The notes under the pieces: generated by a model
What the model was told of the DNA's origin: nothing
Database searches by the model: none
What the model saw: only the letters and a program-made list of their open reading frames with translations
Part shown: in pieces, positions 26,435 through 33,144 of the stretch
Layout: each line of letters opens with the position of its first letter
Numbering within the stretch: position 1 is the stretch's first letter
Origin: Phycisphaerales bacterium
GTDB lineage: Bacteria > Planctomycetota > Phycisphaerae > Phycisphaerales > SM1A02
Length of the DNA stretch: 33,144 nt
Direction: 5' to 3'
Assembly: GCA_007693845.1 (NCBI GenBank)
Contig: RECV01000164.1
Location: forward strand, 1-33,144
Made by a program: the position numbers and the translations under genes

Positions 26435-27067
26435 ATGAGACAACGTCGTCGATACGTTGAAGTTACCACATTCCCTTACGAAAGTCGAGAGAAAATTGCT
26501 GCGGGTCGGAATCGATTGCTGGTTCGCCGCACGATTTTTCCCTTGTTTCTCATGTTGATTCTCGGGTTTCAAGCCCTTCATCACCACGCTGATGACGGCC
26601 GCCACCGCATCACCACTGTGATTACCGCCCATCCCGCTTCGGCCGCGGCGGCCCCCGCTTCTAACCTTGCGACGCCTGCTTTCCGAGCGAGCTGGATTGG
26701 TGAGTTGGCTGAAGAAATCGGCCGGATTATCAATGACATCATTGAGGACGATGCGGGTGGTGACGAAAACGATGAGGGCGATGAAGGCGAAGGGGACGAC
26801 GGTGAGGGCGAAGGTGAAGGTGAAGGTGAAGGTGAAGGTGGCGAGGGTGAGAGTGACGGCGGAGATGGTGGCGATGAGTCAGACGAAAGCCATGTCCAAA
26901 CCGCCATCTCGATCACTCAGGAAGTGACGGATGAATCACAGGATCGCGGCTACACACCACCCGTCTCGGCCGATGATTTGGACGATCACTTCACCATCAG
27001 TGAAATCGTTGACTTCCTTGAGACCTTACAAGACTGGTTGCTGTCCATTGAACTTGATGCGTCATGA
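26435..27067 (+). CDS. Exported or membrane-anchored acidic-repeat protein
   Basis: The 210-residue protein starts at ATG 26435, seven bases after a strong GGAGG. It has a basic N-terminal region of 33 residues, one hydrophobic segment (TIFPLFLMLILGFQAL, about 33-48), a His-rich spot, an Ala-rich stretch, and then a Glu/Gly/Asp-only tract at about 104-152 (GEGEGE runs). A 58-residue C-terminal segment follows, ending in predicted helix (FTISEIVDFLETLQDWLLSI). No family recognised. Such acidic tracts may bind calcium or other cations outside the cytoplasm. It diverges from the sigma-kinase pair, so it may be a regulon member; this is inference. A strong terminator follows. Confidence 0.75.
   Translation: MRQRRRYVEVTTFPYESREKIAAGRNRLLVRRTIFPLFLMLILGFQALHHHADDGRHRITTVITAHPASAAAAPASNLATPAFRASWIGELAEEIGRIINDIIEDDAGGDENDEGDEGEGDDGEGEGEGEGEGEGGEGESDGGDGGDESDESHVQTAISITQEVTDESQDRGYTPPVSADDLDDHFTISEIVDFLETLQDWLLSIELDAS
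26771..26856 (+). repeat. Hexanucleotide-type repeat encoding Gly-Glu/Asp tract
   Basis: Four perfect GGTGAA copies run from 26813 to 26836, flanked by degenerate relatives (GGCGAA, GGTGAG, GATGAG). The 6-bp period keeps the frame, so copy-number change would alter length but not frame. Confidence 0.85.
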
Positions 27068-27115
27068 CTGGGCGTGGCGGCTGGTTCAGCGCAGCAACCC
27101 TGCGCACGTCATTCC

Positions 27116-27154
27116 GTTGCGGTCGCTTCTCCGGTGGAGCGATCGCAACTTTTT
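27116..27154 (+). terminator. Intrinsic terminator after the acidic-protein gene
   Basis: A 12-bp stem pairs GTTGCGGTCGCT with AGCGATCGCAAC (one G-U pair) around a 10-nt loop, followed at once by TTTTT. It starts 48 bp after the stop codon. It is the clearest rho-independent terminator in the window. Confidence 0.85.
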
Positions 27155-27251
27155 GGTTGCACTTCATCGCGAGGACAACGAGAATCATGAACGGAGTGTG
27201 ATGAGGCCGGGTCGACCGTCGAACTGATTTGCCGGTGCGTGTCGCCTGCCC

Positions 27252-28526
27252 TCAACGCTTTGATTCTTCCATGGCCAGATACGACTCGACAAATGGCTCG
27301 CGCAGGAGGAAGTAGTACAGGCGTCCCTCCGCGTACTGCCCACCGGCGAGAATCTCCGCGCCGGGGCCGATGCCCTTGAAGATGTCCGCGCGGCCCGGTG
27401 CCTGAATCGCGCCGCCGGTGTCCTGATCAAGCATGAACCGGACGTAACTCCGGTGCCCTTCGGAGAACGTGACCGCGCGCGTGTCGACCATCACCAGCCC
27501 CCCGCGCGGGTAAATGCGCTTGTCCGTGGCGAGCGATGCCTCGGTCGTGACCGGCACGCCGAGCGATCCGGCCGGCCAGTTCGAGCCGCTGTATTCGGTG
27601 AAGAAGACGTAGACTTCATTGCGCAACATCAGGTCGCGCACCAGTTCCGGTTGTTGCTGATACAGCCGGCGAATCGCGGGCAGACTCAGTTGATCGGGCG
27701 AAAGAAGCCCTTCATCCATCACCGATTGCCCCAGCCCGGTGTAGGGCCGGTCGGTCTTTCCCGCGTAGCCGATGTACATGATCTCACCATCAGGCAGCCG
27801 CAACTTGGCGGAACCGTTGACCTGCACGATGAACGCGTCCAGTTCATTCTCCAGCCAGACGAGCTCGTTACCCGCAAACATGTTCCGCTCTTCGATTTCG
27901 CGGCGTGTTGGATACGGCACGATGACATCGCCATTCATCCGTCGTCCCTTCGGCTCGCCGGTGACTGGATCCGTGACGAGATCGTCCGGTCGCGTGTACA
28001 GCGGCGCGGTGAATTGACTCGTGCGTTCGCGACTGGCCTGAAAGATCGGCGCGTAATAACCGGTAAAGAGGACGACGCCCTCACCGTTGTAGCCGACGGA
28101 TTCGTACACCTTGAACATCTGCTCGACCTGCTGGCGGAACGATTCGGCATCGCGCGCTTCTTCAAGTAACGAGCGGAAGGCGTGCAATCCCGCCACCATT
28201 CGATCGTGGGTGAACTCCTCAAACGGAAAGAACTGCTGACTCGACGGAGCGCGGAACCAGCGCAAACTCTCATCGATCGCGTCCTCCAGGTACACGTTCC
28301 GATGCTCAAAAGCCTTCTCAATCGGCGGCATACGCTCGGGATCGGTGATCTTCCGCAACGCCGACTCTCCCGGCGGGAGTTGCCGGTTGTAGTCCGGGCG
28401 CACCTGGACCTCGTCCTCCACCACCTTCTGTTGCTGACAGCCGGTGAATACGCTCAACAGTACGCCGCACGCCAGAAGACCGGCGGCCAGCATGACGGTT
28501 CCATCCACGACACGAACTCGATTCAT
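27252..28526 (-). CDS. mltA: MltA-type membrane-bound lytic murein transglycosylase
   Basis: The 424-residue lipoprotein (signal ending in VFTGC) cleaves peptidoglycan between MurNAc and GlcNAc to form anhydro ends. It has the MltA domain (VLFTGYYAPIFQASRER, then FIVQVNGSAKLRLPDGEIMY and IGYAGKTDRPYTGLGQ) and the C-terminal 3D domain with MLDQDTGGAIQAPGRADIF and GIGPGAE. The conserved Asp residues of the 3D domain, including the catalytic one, are present. The ATG at 28526 has AGGA 8 nt upstream and directly precedes the signal peptide; a frame opening at 28604 adds an unlikely leader. It is divergent from tatA. Its presence fits a peptidoglycan-containing planctomycete. Confidence 0.92.
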   Translation of the reverse strand: MNRVRVVDGTVMLAAGLLACGVLLSVFTGCQQQKVVEDEVQVRPDYNRQLPPGESALRKITDPERMPPIEKAFEHRNVYLEDAIDESLRWFRAPSSQQFFPFEEFTHDRMVAGLHAFRSLLEEARDAESFRQQVEQMFKVYESVGYNGEGVVLFTGYYAPIFQASRERTSQFTAPLYTRPDDLVTDPVTGEPKGRRMNGDVIVPYPTRREIEERNMFAGNELVWLENELDAFIVQVNGSAKLRLPDGEIMYIGYAGKTDRPYTGLGQSVMDEGLLSPDQLSLPAIRRLYQQQPELVRDLMLRNEVYVFFTEYSGSNWPAGSLGVPVTTEASLATDKRIYPRGGLVMVDTRAVTFSEGHRSYVRFMLDQDTGGAIQAPGRADIFKGIGPGAEILAGGQYAEGRLYYFLLREPFVESYLAMEESKR

Positions 28527-28747
28527 CGTTTCATCCTGCAGAAGCGGAGTTGGGAAGACAGATCGCCCAGGGCCGACATCCCAGGATGCGGCTGCGACGA
28601 CCACCCGCCATGGTATCGGCTCAACCCGTCGTTTTTTTGCAGGATCGACCGGGCAGCAGTTGTCCCCGCCAGCACGGACGGGATTCGGAGGCAGCCACGT
28701 GGACCGAATCGGATGCCAAAGTTTCGACGCGGTCTGTTCGCGTCGGA

Positions 28748-28753
28748 TATACT
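28748..28753 (+). promoter_or_regulatory. Putative -10 box of tatA
   Basis: TATACT lies 33 nt before the tatA ATG. AAAGGA (28775-28780) 6 nt before the ATG serves as ribosome site. No strong -35 match is visible. Confidence 0.45.
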
Positions 28754-28786
28754 TCTGGCGTTCGAATCGACTGCAAAGGACGTCTC

Positions 28787-29074
28787 ATGGTTCTCGACCT
28801 GCTCTCCCCCGATCATTTTCTCGCCTTATGGATGCCCAGTGGCGGCGAATGGATCATTCTTCTGATCGTCGGCCTGCTGATCTTCGGCCGGCGGTTGCCC
28901 GAAGTCGGACGCTGGCTCGGCCAGGGAATCGTCGAGTTCAAGAAGGGCGTCAAGGGCCTGAGCGATGAGATCGAGGACGCCACCAACGACAAGTCAGGAG
29001 ATCGGCTCGCGGACCAGTCCTCGTACAAGGCGGAGTCCGCGCCGAAGCAAACCGTCGAGCGCGCCGAGTCCTGA
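28787..29074 (+). CDS. tatA: Sec-independent translocase subunit TatA
   Basis: The 95-residue protein has a single membrane helix (GGEWIILLIVGLLIFG), the FG hinge, and an amphipathic helix RRLPEVGRWLGQGIVEFKKG followed by a charged, disordered tail. This is the TatA/E layout; TatA oligomers form the variable pore for folded twin-arginine substrates together with TatC. Slight length and sequence differences from TatB, and the absence of a longer tail, favour TatA. AAAGGA precedes the ATG at a 6-nt gap. tatC is not in the window. The start at 28787 was chosen because upstream in-frame sequence lacks conserved features. Confidence 0.9.
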   Translation: MVLDLLSPDHFLALWMPSGGEWIILLIVGLLIFGRRLPEVGRWLGQGIVEFKKGVKGLSDEIEDATNDKSGDRLADQSSYKAESAPKQTVERAES

Positions 29075-29155
29075 TCCCCCGCTCTCTCCTGATCTTGCAA
29101 CTCCGACTTCAAGTGTTTCCCCGCCCCGCGCCCCGGAAACCCGGGTTGACGTACC

Positions 29156-31516
29156 ATGCCCGTCATGGCGACCGCCGCGCCCGCTGATTCCAAGATGTCA
29201 TCGACTGCCTCGCCACCTTCCGGCCCGGATGGCAACGACGACCGGACCCGGTTGACCTACCGCGATCGGTTCTCCGCCGAAGTGGTGCTCGAATGCGACC
29301 GTCTTGCGGAATCGCGGATTTCGCCCGAAGAACTTGACGATGCCCGCCGGACCGGTGGCCCGCTGGAGTCACGTCTGGTCGCGCTCGCCCGCCGCCGCGC
29401 GGCTTCGCTCCACACCGATGCCGGCATTCACCAGGTCCGCCGCGCGATGCTGCTGCTCCTGGTGATTGGACTTCTGCTGGCCGCACTTCTGGGGGCCGGC
29501 ACGGTCCGAACCTCGCTGATCGCGGCGGGTGAAGGACGCATCAATGTGTTCGTCGTTATCGGCGCGATCCTCGGCGTGCAGACCTTTCTGCTTCTTCTCT
29601 GGCTGTTGGCCATCATCGCCGCCGCCGTTCGCGCCCACCGAAGAGAGTCGCCCGGCAGCCCTGCGCATGATGATCCCCTGCCGCTCTCGCTCGGCCGGGC
29701 CTTGCTCGGACTTTCGCGTTTCATTCTGAAACGTCTCGGTTCCAGCCCAGCCTTGCACGCCGCGACGAACATCATGCTTCGCCACGCCAGTCACGGCGCG
29801 CTCGGCCGATGGTCGCTCAGCGCCGTCTCGCACGCCATCTGGTTTTCGTTCAACGTCGGCGTGCTCCTCACGCTCGTTGTGCTGTTGAGCACACGACAGT
29901 ACGTCTTCACGTGGGAAACCACGATTCTCTCCGAGCGAGAGTACGTCAACCTCACGCAGATGATCGGCGCGATTCCCGATGCGCTGGGCATTGCGGTGCC
30001 GGATGAGGAGTTGATCATTGCGTCACAGTGGACGGGCGATCGTACCGTCGGGCCGCAGGTCGCCGAAGCTGCGACGGCGTGGGCAGGGTTTCTGGCCGGC
30101 GCCATCGTCGTGTATGGTTTCGCTCCGCGCGTCCTGCTGCTCGGGCTGTCGCTCAGTCTGAGGCGAACCGCGCAGAATCGCTACCGCATCGATCTCAACG
30201 CCCCGGCTGTACAACGATTGAAGCGTGAACTCATGCCGCCGGAGCGCCCGCTCGGTGTTGTTGATCCCGCCGAAGCCGAGTCGCCCGTCCCCCCACGCCG
30301 GGCGATGTCTGAATCGACACCGCGCCCCGCCGGTCCGCCGGCCATTCTCGGCTTCGAACTCGCGCAGCCGCCGACGCCCTGGCCACCTGCCCTGCACGGC
30401 GTGAACTGGCAGGATCTTGGACTGGTTGACTCGCGCGATGACCAGCAGAGGGTGCTCGAGACGCTGGCGAGTTCCGAATCCACACCCAACCCCCTCTGCC
30501 TGGTCGTTGATCTGACGAACACGCCGGATCGCGGGATCGTGCGGTTCCTCACGCAACTGCAATCTGCCATCGGAGCGCAGCCGCATGTCATCTTCACCGG
30601 CGGGCAGCATCTGCGCGACCGCGCCAGCGACGCTGAGGCCGCTCTCCAGCGCCTTGAAGATTGGCATCACGTGGTACGCCAGGCCGGACTTGAAAAGCAA
30701 CAGATGCACGAGGCGGACCTCGCGCATCTGACCGAAGCCAGTCGGCGGAAGCTCGCCGCCGGCCTCCGGTCAGATCATCCTGACCAGAAAACCGCCACCT
30801 CCGATGACCGCCCGCGGCACATCGAAGATGCCTTTTCGACTATTGCTGAAACTGCCGCGCGCTGGATCGAATCCCAATCAGCCCCGGACACGCGTCAGGT
30901 CACCGAACTCCATCGCATGATCGCGGAGCGCTACGCAGTGCATCATAACTCCGGCAACGTGCTGCGGAATGTGATGTCAGGCGCGGGGTCAATTGATTCC
31001 ATCGATGAATTGAAAGACCGCATGCAGACGAGTGCGCAGCAGATGCTGACCCGCCTCCCCGCGCGACTTCAGCGGAACGCCAACTGGGCCGCCGCCGGTG
31101 CGGTCAGCGGCGCGTTGGGCTGCCTTGCCGCGTCACTGCTGATCAGCCCGGTTGCGATCGGCGCTCTGCCGATCTGGAGCACCCTCGGCGGCGGCGTGAG
31201 CGCGATCGCCGGCGAGTTCCTGCGCCGGGATTCTGAAACGACTCCGACTGCGGCACCGGATTCCGATGACTGGGCGCAGAACATCACCGCGGGGGTTCGT
31301 GCCGGCGTCTTGACCACGCTGACCTTCGAGTTGCAAAGCCGTGATGAGGCGGTCATCACCCGCGTGCTCGATCAAACCCTGCAGGATCTTCCCGAGCTGG
31401 ATTCAGAACACAACGAACTGAGCCGCACGACGGTTCGCCATTGGCTGGACACCGTACGCCATCGCTTTGATCTGGCGCTGGCCAGGCAACCGATCGATCC
31501 GGGAGACCGCGCATGA
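29156..31516 (+). CDS. DUF2868-family multi-spanning membrane protein
   Basis: The 786-residue protein has an N-terminal cytoplasmic region and then four main membrane helices in the first 330 residues (near 96-118, 127-150, 225-245 and 300-325), with FTWETTILSEREYVNLTQMI between two of them. A long soluble region follows, including a segment with a Rossmann-like strand (LCLVVDLTNTPDRGIVRFL, then PHVIFTGG), and late hydrophobic Gly/Ala stretches around 640-680. This pattern and its coupling to a DUF3482 GTPase match the DUF2868 family, whose function is not established. ATG codons at 29156 and 29165 are both possible, with only a weak GGAAA upstream. Its stop overlaps the next start by 4 bp. 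Confidence 0.82.
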   Translation: MPVMATAAPADSKMSSTASPPSGPDGNDDRTRLTYRDRFSAEVVLECDRLAESRISPEELDDARRTGGPLESRLVALARRRAASLHTDAGIHQVRRAMLLLLVIGLLLAALLGAGTVRTSLIAAGEGRINVFVVIGAILGVQTFLLLLWLLAIIAAAVRAHRRESPGSPAHDDPLPLSLGRALLGLSRFILKRLGSSPALHAATNIMLRHASHGALGRWSLSAVSHAIWFSFNVGVLLTLVVLLSTRQYVFTWETTILSEREYVNLTQMIGAIPDALGIAVPDEELIIASQWTGDRTVGPQVAEAATAWAGFLAGAIVVYGFAPRVLLLGLSLSLRRTAQNRYRIDLNAPAVQRLKRELMPPERPLGVVDPAEAESPVPPRRAMSESTPRPAGPPAILGFELAQPPTPWPPALHGVNWQDLGLVDSRDDQQRVLETLASSESTPNPLCLVVDLTNTPDRGIVRFLTQLQSAIGAQPHVIFTGGQHLRDRASDAEAALQRLEDWHHVVRQAGLEKQQMHEADLAHLTEASRRKLAAGLRSDHPDQKTATSDDRPRHIEDAFSTIAETAARWIESQSAPDTRQVTELHRMIAERYAVHHNSGNVLRNVMSGAGSIDSIDELKDRMQTSAQQMLTRLPARLQRNANWAAAGAVSGALGCLAASLLISPVAIGALPIWSTLGGGVSAIAGEFLRRDSETTPTAAPDSDDWAQNITAGVRAGVLTTLTFELQSRDEAVITRVLDQTLQDLPELDSEHNELSRTTVRHWLDTVRHRFDLALARQPIDPGDRA

Positions 31517-32988
31517 GTGATCGCCCGCTCATCATCGCGGTGGTCGGTCACACCAACACCGGCAAGACTTCGCTCATGCGCACCTTGACGCATGATGCCA
31601 GCTTTGGTGAAGTTTCCGACCGTCCCGCCGTGACGCGCGATGTGGCGGGAATCGCGCTGATGATCGAGGATCATCCCGTCGCGGAACTCTACGACACACC
31701 GGGCCTCGAAGACTCCATCGCTCTGCTCGACCATCTTCACAATCAGCGTGGCGACCATCGGCGTGACAACGTCGAGGTCATCCGTGATTTCCTCCAGACC
31801 AACGAAGCCGGCACCAGCTTCAGCCAGGAAGCCAAAGTGCTGCGGCAGGTCCTCAAATCAGACGTGGCGCTGTACGTCATCGATGCCCGTGACCGCGTGC
31901 TCGGCAAGCACCGGGATGAACTCGAAATCCTCCGCATGTGCGGGCGGCCGGTCGTGCCGGTCCTCAACTTTATCGCCTCGGCCGATGCGCAAACTTCGCT
32001 CTGGCGGGATCATCTCTCCCGCCTCGGTCTGCATGCGGTGGCGGAATTCGACACCGTGGTGGTCGATGAACTCAGTGAACAGCATCTCTTCGAGAAGATG
32101 CGCACGCTGCTCGATGAACATCGCAACACGATTGATCGCCTGATCGATGATCGACACGAACAGCGCCGAATGCTGATCGCCAGCTCCGCGCGCGTGATCG
32201 CGGAACTCCTGGTGGACATTGCCGCGCTGCGCCTGCTTGTTCCACGCGATGACAAAGCTCGACTGCGGGAAAGTGGCGAGCGACTGCGCGACCTTGTCCG
32301 CGAGCGTGAGCAGCGATGCGTACGCGATTTGCTCGAACTGCACCGCTTCCATCCGGATGACTGCACCGCCGACACTCTGCCGATCGAGGACGGTCGCTGG
32401 AAGTTCGATCCGTTCGATCCGGAAGTGCTGCAGCAGTTCGGCATTCGTGCCGGCTCCGGCGCCGCGGCGGGCGCGATGGCCGGCCTGGCGGTCGATCTTG
32501 CCGTGGGCGGAATGTCCCTCGGAGCCGCGGCCGCCACCGGTGCGGCCATCGGCGCGGTCCTCGGCGGCGGGCAATCACACGCCCGGCGCCTCTTCCACCG
32601 CATGCGCGGCCTGGCCGAACTGCGCGTGGATGATGGCCCTGTTCTCCTGCTTGCAGCGCGGCAGATCGATCTGGTTCGGGCGCTGCTTCGACGCGGCCAC
32701 GCCAGTCAGAGCCGCGTGACCCTCGAAACGCCGGAGATGAAAGTCCGCACCTTGCCCAAACCGCTCCGCCGCGCCCGCATGCAGACCAACTGGTGCAGCA
32801 TTGACACCGAAAGCAGTTCGAATTCCCCACGTCCGCTTTCATTCCGCAGCACTTCGCCCCGCGGCCGCGATGCGGCCCTCGACGAACTATCCGGCCTGAT
32901 CGAGCCGGATCTCCCCCGCTCCCGTTCGCAACCGATCACACTTGACGGTCACGTCAGCGACCGTCCATCCGGCAAGTCCTTCGGCTGA
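31513..32988 (+). CDS. DUF3482-family GTPase
   Basis: The 491-residue protein has an N-terminal G domain with P-loop GHTNTGKT (12-19), a switch I threonine near 41 (PAVTRDVAG), and G3 DTPGLED at 61-67. The usual NKxD is not evident: the equivalent strand ends PVVPVLNFIASAD, a known feature of this family. A helical middle part follows, then a Gly/Ala-rich membrane-active stretch near 315-355 (AGAMAGLAVDLAVGG, then GAAAATGAAIGAVLGGG). It is translationally coupled to the DUF2868 gene (ATGA overlap), so the two probably work as one membrane GTPase complex. The process served is unknown. Confidence 0.88.
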   Translation: MSDRPLIIAVVGHTNTGKTSLMRTLTHDASFGEVSDRPAVTRDVAGIALMIEDHPVAELYDTPGLEDSIALLDHLHNQRGDHRRDNVEVIRDFLQTNEAGTSFSQEAKVLRQVLKSDVALYVIDARDRVLGKHRDELEILRMCGRPVVPVLNFIASADAQTSLWRDHLSRLGLHAVAEFDTVVVDELSEQHLFEKMRTLLDEHRNTIDRLIDDRHEQRRMLIASSARVIAELLVDIAALRLLVPRDDKARLRESGERLRDLVREREQRCVRDLLELHRFHPDDCTADTLPIEDGRWKFDPFDPEVLQQFGIRAGSGAAAGAMAGLAVDLAVGGMSLGAAAATGAAIGAVLGGGQSHARRLFHRMRGLAELRVDDGPVLLLAARQIDLVRALLRRGHASQSRVTLETPEMKVRTLPKPLRRARMQTNWCSIDTESSSNSPRPLSFRSTSPRGRDAALDELSGLIEPDLPRSRSQPITLDGHVSDRPSGKSFG

Positions 32989-33029
32989 TTGCACCGGCGG
33001 CAGCCACTTTCCGTTCAGCGGAAGCAATA

Positions 33030-33059
33030 TTGTCCCACCGTACGGGAGTGTGCTATACT
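33030..33059 (+). promoter_or_regulatory. Sigma-70-type promoter of the tRNA gene
   Basis: TTGTCC (33030-33035) and TATACT (33054-33059) are separated by 18 nt and lie directly upstream of the tRNA. Extended -10 bases (TGC) precede TATACT. This is the best complete promoter in the window. Confidence 0.7.
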
Positions 33060-33070
33060 CCGCCGACCTC

Positions 33071-33144
33071 GGGCGATTAGCTCAGCTGGCTAGAGCGCAC
33101 GGATCACACCCGTGAGGTCACTGGTTCGAGTCCAGTATCGCCCA
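33071..33144 (+). tRNA. tRNA-Val (anticodon CAC)
   Basis: The 74-nt cloverleaf is complete up to the discriminator A at the window end. The acceptor stem pairs GGGCGAT with ATCGCCC. The D stem is GCTC/GAGC, the anticodon stem CACGG/CCGTG with loop ATCACAC, and the T arm ACTGG TTCGAGT CCAGT. The loop puts T33 before CAC, giving a valine GUG decoder. Whether CCA is encoded lies outside the window. Confidence 0.95.

Overview
The window looks like a chromosomal segment of a planctomycete, most likely from the class Phycisphaerae. The signs are high G+C content, a membrane protein ending in the CGYDLRG...CPECG zinc ribbon that is common in planctomycetes, a Ser/Thr kinase overlapping an ECF sigma factor gene, an MMPL/HpnN-like transporter, a DUF1844 protein and many secreted proteins with weak similarity to known families. 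This placement comes from gene content, not from a phylogeny.

Left end (1-4270): this is the accessory, decayed part. It opens with the 5' end of purM on the minus strand. A 75-bp direct repeat made of the purM start codon region and its promoter occurs at 102-176 and again at 2292-2366. Between the copies lies a gene of visibly lower G+C that encodes a single-chain fusion of the two type VI secretion sheath subunits (TssB then TssC), with no other T6SS gene in view. To the right come a zinc-ribbon membrane protein, a 42-residue membrane ORF, a 21-bp tandem repeat array of 11 full units, an orphan HicB-like antitoxin and a broken transposase.

Core part (4270-22664): an HpnN-like RND exporter gene diverges from an ABC-2 exporter operon (ATPase and permease). 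A long run of minus-strand genes follows, listed here in transcription order: a parvulin-like lipoprotein, YraN, the NAD-dependent DNA ligase LigA, a membrane-anchored protein, a CYTH-domain protein, and a three-gene ECF sigma / membrane protein / secreted protein operon. On the plus strand lie a DUF1844 protein, succinate dehydrogenase cytochrome b (sdhC) and flavoprotein (sdhA), and a META-domain lipoprotein. The iron-sulfur subunit sdhB is not here. A HemW-like radical SAM gene is convergent with them.

Right end (22728-33144): a signalling cluster comprises an FHA protein, a membrane Ser/Thr kinase overlapping its ECF sigma factor gene, and a divergent secreted or anchored acidic-repeat protein that ends in a clear intrinsic terminator. 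Then come an MltA-type lytic transglycosylase, tatA, a translationally coupled pair of DUF2868 membrane protein and DUF3482 GTPase, and a tRNA-Val(CAC) with a good promoter at the very end.

The most unusual points are the orphan TssB-TssC fusion bracketed by duplicated purM 5' ends, the heptad-periodic 21-bp repeat array, and a recurring -10 box placed 6-9 nt before ATG (purM, ligA, two small membrane proteins, an ECF sigma factor), which suggests leaderless transcripts.
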